64,000 bases of DNA from Craspedostauros australis (taxonomy: Eukaryota > Bacillariophyta > Bacillariophyceae > Mastogloiales > Achnanthaceae): contig JAMXDE010000007.1 of the NCBI GenBank assembly GCA_026770025.1, positions 558,001 through 622,000 on the forward strand, written 5' to 3'. Below the pieces are notes generated by a model. That model was not told the origin of the DNA and did no database searches. It was given only the letters and a program-made list of their open reading frames with translations. The number at the start of each line of letters is the position of its first letter. Position 1 is the first letter of the stretch. Positions 61,268 to 64,000 of the stretch are shown piece by piece. The position numbers were made by a program, and so were the translations under genes.

Positions 61268-64000
61268 ATGACTGATGCCAGCAAGGACATGGTGCTGCCC
61301 GGCGAGACCGCAGCAGCAGAACAAACCGATCGAACGGAAATCCAACAGCATGATGATGATGGAGTGGATCTCCGTGAGGCCCGTCTGAAGCAAGACGAGG
61401 CCCAGCTCAACGAAGCAAAGGCCCAGCTCGAAGCAGCACAAGCCATACTGGCTGAAAGAGAGGCCAATCTCAAGCAACGTATGGAGGCATACGAAGGACT
61501 GATGAAGTCGGATCCCGCGACCCCAGGAAGCATCCTTGGTGCCAGCAAGCTCATCAGTGAGATCATGTCACCCATCATGATGAAGGGACTGGATGACGTC
61601 TTGGAGCCCAATGACGAAGGCAACCGCAAGAACGACAAGCCAAAGAACGACGACATCGACGATGACAAGAGCAAGGACAACGATGCCAGCGACATCTCGG
61701 ACGATGATGACGATCTCTTTGGTGGAGGTGGCGGAGACGACTCCGGAGACGACAGCGACCCAAGCGATGATGATGGTGGCGGCGGAGGCGGGAACGGACC
61801 CTCAGCTGGTCGAGGAGGCAAGGTCGGCAAGAAACCGACCAAGCCCATCATGGGAGGAGTCTGTGCCGAAGAACGTCGGTACATGGCCTGGACTGGTGGA
61901 GCACCGAAGGCAGACTGGAGCGGATTGGTGCGCGAGAAGAAGCGATACCACCATCCGTACCAACGACGCCCCGCCAACAGCTGTGCTGAATCCAAGATCC
62001 AAGTCACCATGGAGAAAGGAATCAGCCCACGCTACAAGCGCGGCGACGATCTTCTCAACTTCCTCTCCGAGCTGAAGGAAGAGTGTGAGATGAGAGGAAT
62101 CGATGCCATCACCTACGTCCGAAGCCCAGTGGACAAGACCAAGATGGTGAGCATCTTTGACAACTCAGGTATCTACACCTCAGACAATGTCATTGACACC
62201 ATCAACGACCACCAGGACCTCTACGACGCGTACGATCGGTACAACATGATGACAGCATACCGCCTCTTCAAGGGATCCGTGGACCAGGACCTCTTCCGCA
62301 AGACCAGTGGACGAGCCCAACCAGAGTACAACCATGACATCCGCATGCTCGTGGTTGAGCTGGTGATGGGCAGCGATCCATCCACCAACGACAAGTACGA
62401 GCGCATCAAGGAGCAAGTCCGACATCTCAAACCCAACAAGTTTCCGGGAGAGAACATCGAGCTCATGTGCGACAAGCTGGACACCTGGTGCACGCAACTC
62501 GAGAAGGCCAACGCGTTCGATGACAACCTCCTGCTCAACATCGTCAACAACTTCCTCGATGCAGGTGGCCCAGGTGGTCATGGAGAGAAGTTTCGGCATG
62601 ATCTCCATGACATGTCATCGCTCCTCAACGATCTCCTGATGAAGACCAGGCTGATGGACCGAGAACCAGCAAAGCGTCTCCTCCTCCAACACAAGATGAC
62701 ATGGCGCAACATTTGCCGCAAGGCTGTGGTGCTCTACAACATCGAGGTGGAAGACGGACGCTGGCATGCCCACCAACGCACAAAGGACCGATCCATTCCT
62801 CGCCATGGCGCTCATGCAGCAACAACCTTGGACCAAGACATCAGCCAAGCCTGGACGCTCATCCAGTCCAGCAAAGGCAACTCCCAAGTTGCTGTCAGCT
62901 GCTACAACTGCGGCAAGCCTGGTCACATCAAGGCCAACTGTCCACTGCTTGGAAATCGGAAGCCTAACCAAGGGAGGAAGACGAACAAGAAGATTGATCG
63001 TGGCCAATCGCGAAAGAACTCGTGGAAGACCACACCACCTCGCAAAGGAGAGCCCCAGAAGAAGCTCATGGACAACAAGACGTATCACTGGTGTGCCAAG
63101 TGCAAGCACTGGCGCATCTCTCATGGTACATCGGAACACCAAGAGAACTTTGGGGGCAGGAAGGAGGCCCAAGGCAATCTTGCAATCGACCCTTCGGCAT
63201 GGATGTGCATGATGGAAACAGAACCAACCAACCAAATTGGATTCTGGAAACATCTGCAACACATGCTTACATGGATCCTGCAATTTGTCCTCATGACCAA
63301 CCCATCCCTCATCTTCGGCCTGGTTCAGATCATCCTCCTTGGACTCCTCCATGAATGGAAAACAGTGGCCATCTTCTTGTGGTTAGGGACAGCAACTGCC
63401 CTTGGCTACTTACATGGCAGACCATCGGACGATCCCAAGCACCCACCACGAGCACATCTTCGACATGCAAAGGCTCGTTGGAACAAGGCTCGGAAGAAAC
63501 GTGGACGCCACAACAAGAGACCAGCGTATGTGGATCCGCATTATCCGATGCGCCTTCGCAACGACAATCGCTTCACACGCAATCCATCCGGACTGTACGA
63601 GGAGCTCTTTGCAGATGGATCCTTCCAACGCTTTCTTCGCGACCAAGACTGCGGATACCAACACAATGGCCATCACGAAGCTTCCACTCCCACATCAGAA
63701 CAAGCCCAAGAGGATTTTGACCCAGGAGAACCCATTGGCAGACATGACTGGGACATTCCAATCCCAAAAGCCGTCTCTGAGCAAGCCATCAGGCTCATCA
63801 GTATGCTTCGGAGCTTCTTTGTCCTGGGACATGAGCGTGACATCACTGACCAACTCTATGGTGCAATGGCAATCAATGTTCCACCCACGTCAAGAGCTGG
63901 CAGACTCCTCTCCCTGATGGATACTCCGCATGGCCAGAACGAAGGCCAGTCCACCTTTCAAGTCATCTGGGACAGCGGAGCGTCGGTGTGTGTCACAAAT
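61268..64000 (+). mobile_element. Copia-type LTR retroelement, gag to protease, runs off right edge
   Basis: A single frame of at least 911 codons is open from the ATG at 61268 to the window end. Parts in order: a coiled-coil-like Glu/Gln-rich segment (about 35-75); a Lys/Asp/Gly-rich region (about 115-185); a gag helical domain (about 250-470); a CCHC zinc knuckle CYNCGKPGHIKANC (545-558); a Cys/His cluster (WCAKCKHWRISHGTSEH, about 603); a markedly hydrophobic segment (about 657-717); a basic stretch; and the aspartic protease start WDSGASVCV (901-909). Gag-protease in one frame is usual for Copia. Within the window it looks whole; integrase, RT and LTRs are outside or not defined. It looks younger than the left element, from its intact frame. 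Confidence 0.85.

Noticed and set aside
1-64000. CRISPR arrays, rRNA genes and bacterial operon signals
   Set aside because: None seen; gene structure with introns, plastid leaders and spacing is eukaryotic.

Overview
The window looks like nuclear DNA of a diatom, or at least of a stramenopile alga with a secondary plastid. Three proteins begin with a signal peptide that ends in an A-F junction (ADA-FVP, ASA-FCP, SHA-FTP), which is the heterokont plastid-import signature. Genes are spaced by 0.3 to 1 kb, carry zero to three short GT-AG introns of about 200 to 630 bp, and sit among Copia-type retroelements and tails of a reverse-transcriptase family of the kind common in diatom genomes. The genus cannot be fixed from sequence reading alone.

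Layout. 1-5353: a broken Copia element on the minus strand. 5356-6108: tail of an RT/RNase H element. 6.1-9.7 kb: no gene that I can name. 9.7-11.5 kb: an HSPA13-like Hsp70 (+). 12.3-14.5 kb: an ammonium transporter (-). 15.8-18.1 kb: a 2.2-kb element with terminal inverted repeats that encloses a second RT-family tail. 18.3-19.8 kb: a GT61-like glycosyltransferase (-). 19.8-25.1 kb: a gene-poor stretch. 25.1-26.0 kb: an mTERF-like protein (+). 26.3-28.3 kb: an ABCG half-transporter (-). 29.3-31.2 kb: remains of a tyrosine-recombinase-like gene. 32.2-34.7 kb: an unrecognised P-loop protein with a plastid-type leader (+).

35.2-60 kb is a compact gene island: acetate kinase (-), a TM9SF/EMP70 nonaspanin (+, four exons), cytosolic glucose-6-phosphate dehydrogenase (-, two exons), a PSMD5-like proteasome chaperone (+), the five-RRM ribosome-biogenesis protein MRD1 (+), two tandem cysteine-rich type I membrane proteins of unknown role (-), a plastid thioredoxin-like protein (+, two exons) and plastid uroporphyrinogen decarboxylase (+). 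From about 60 kb a second Copia-type element (+) runs off the right edge with an open gag-protease frame.

How the genes relate. Most are housekeeping and functionally unlinked, as expected in a eukaryote. Recurrent themes are central carbon metabolism and NADPH (G6PD, acetate kinase), plastid function (HemE, the thioredoxin-like protein, the P-loop protein), and secretory or membrane systems (TM9SF, GT61, ABCG, AMT and the type I pair). The most distinctive items are the P-loop protein, the tandem type I pair (one with a PPEY cytosolic tail), the TIR element with five TGTCTC-N2-GAGACA boxes, and intergenic TACGAGTA and CT/GA hairpin motifs. Intron boundaries are my own calls from GT-AG sites, reading frame and family continuity.
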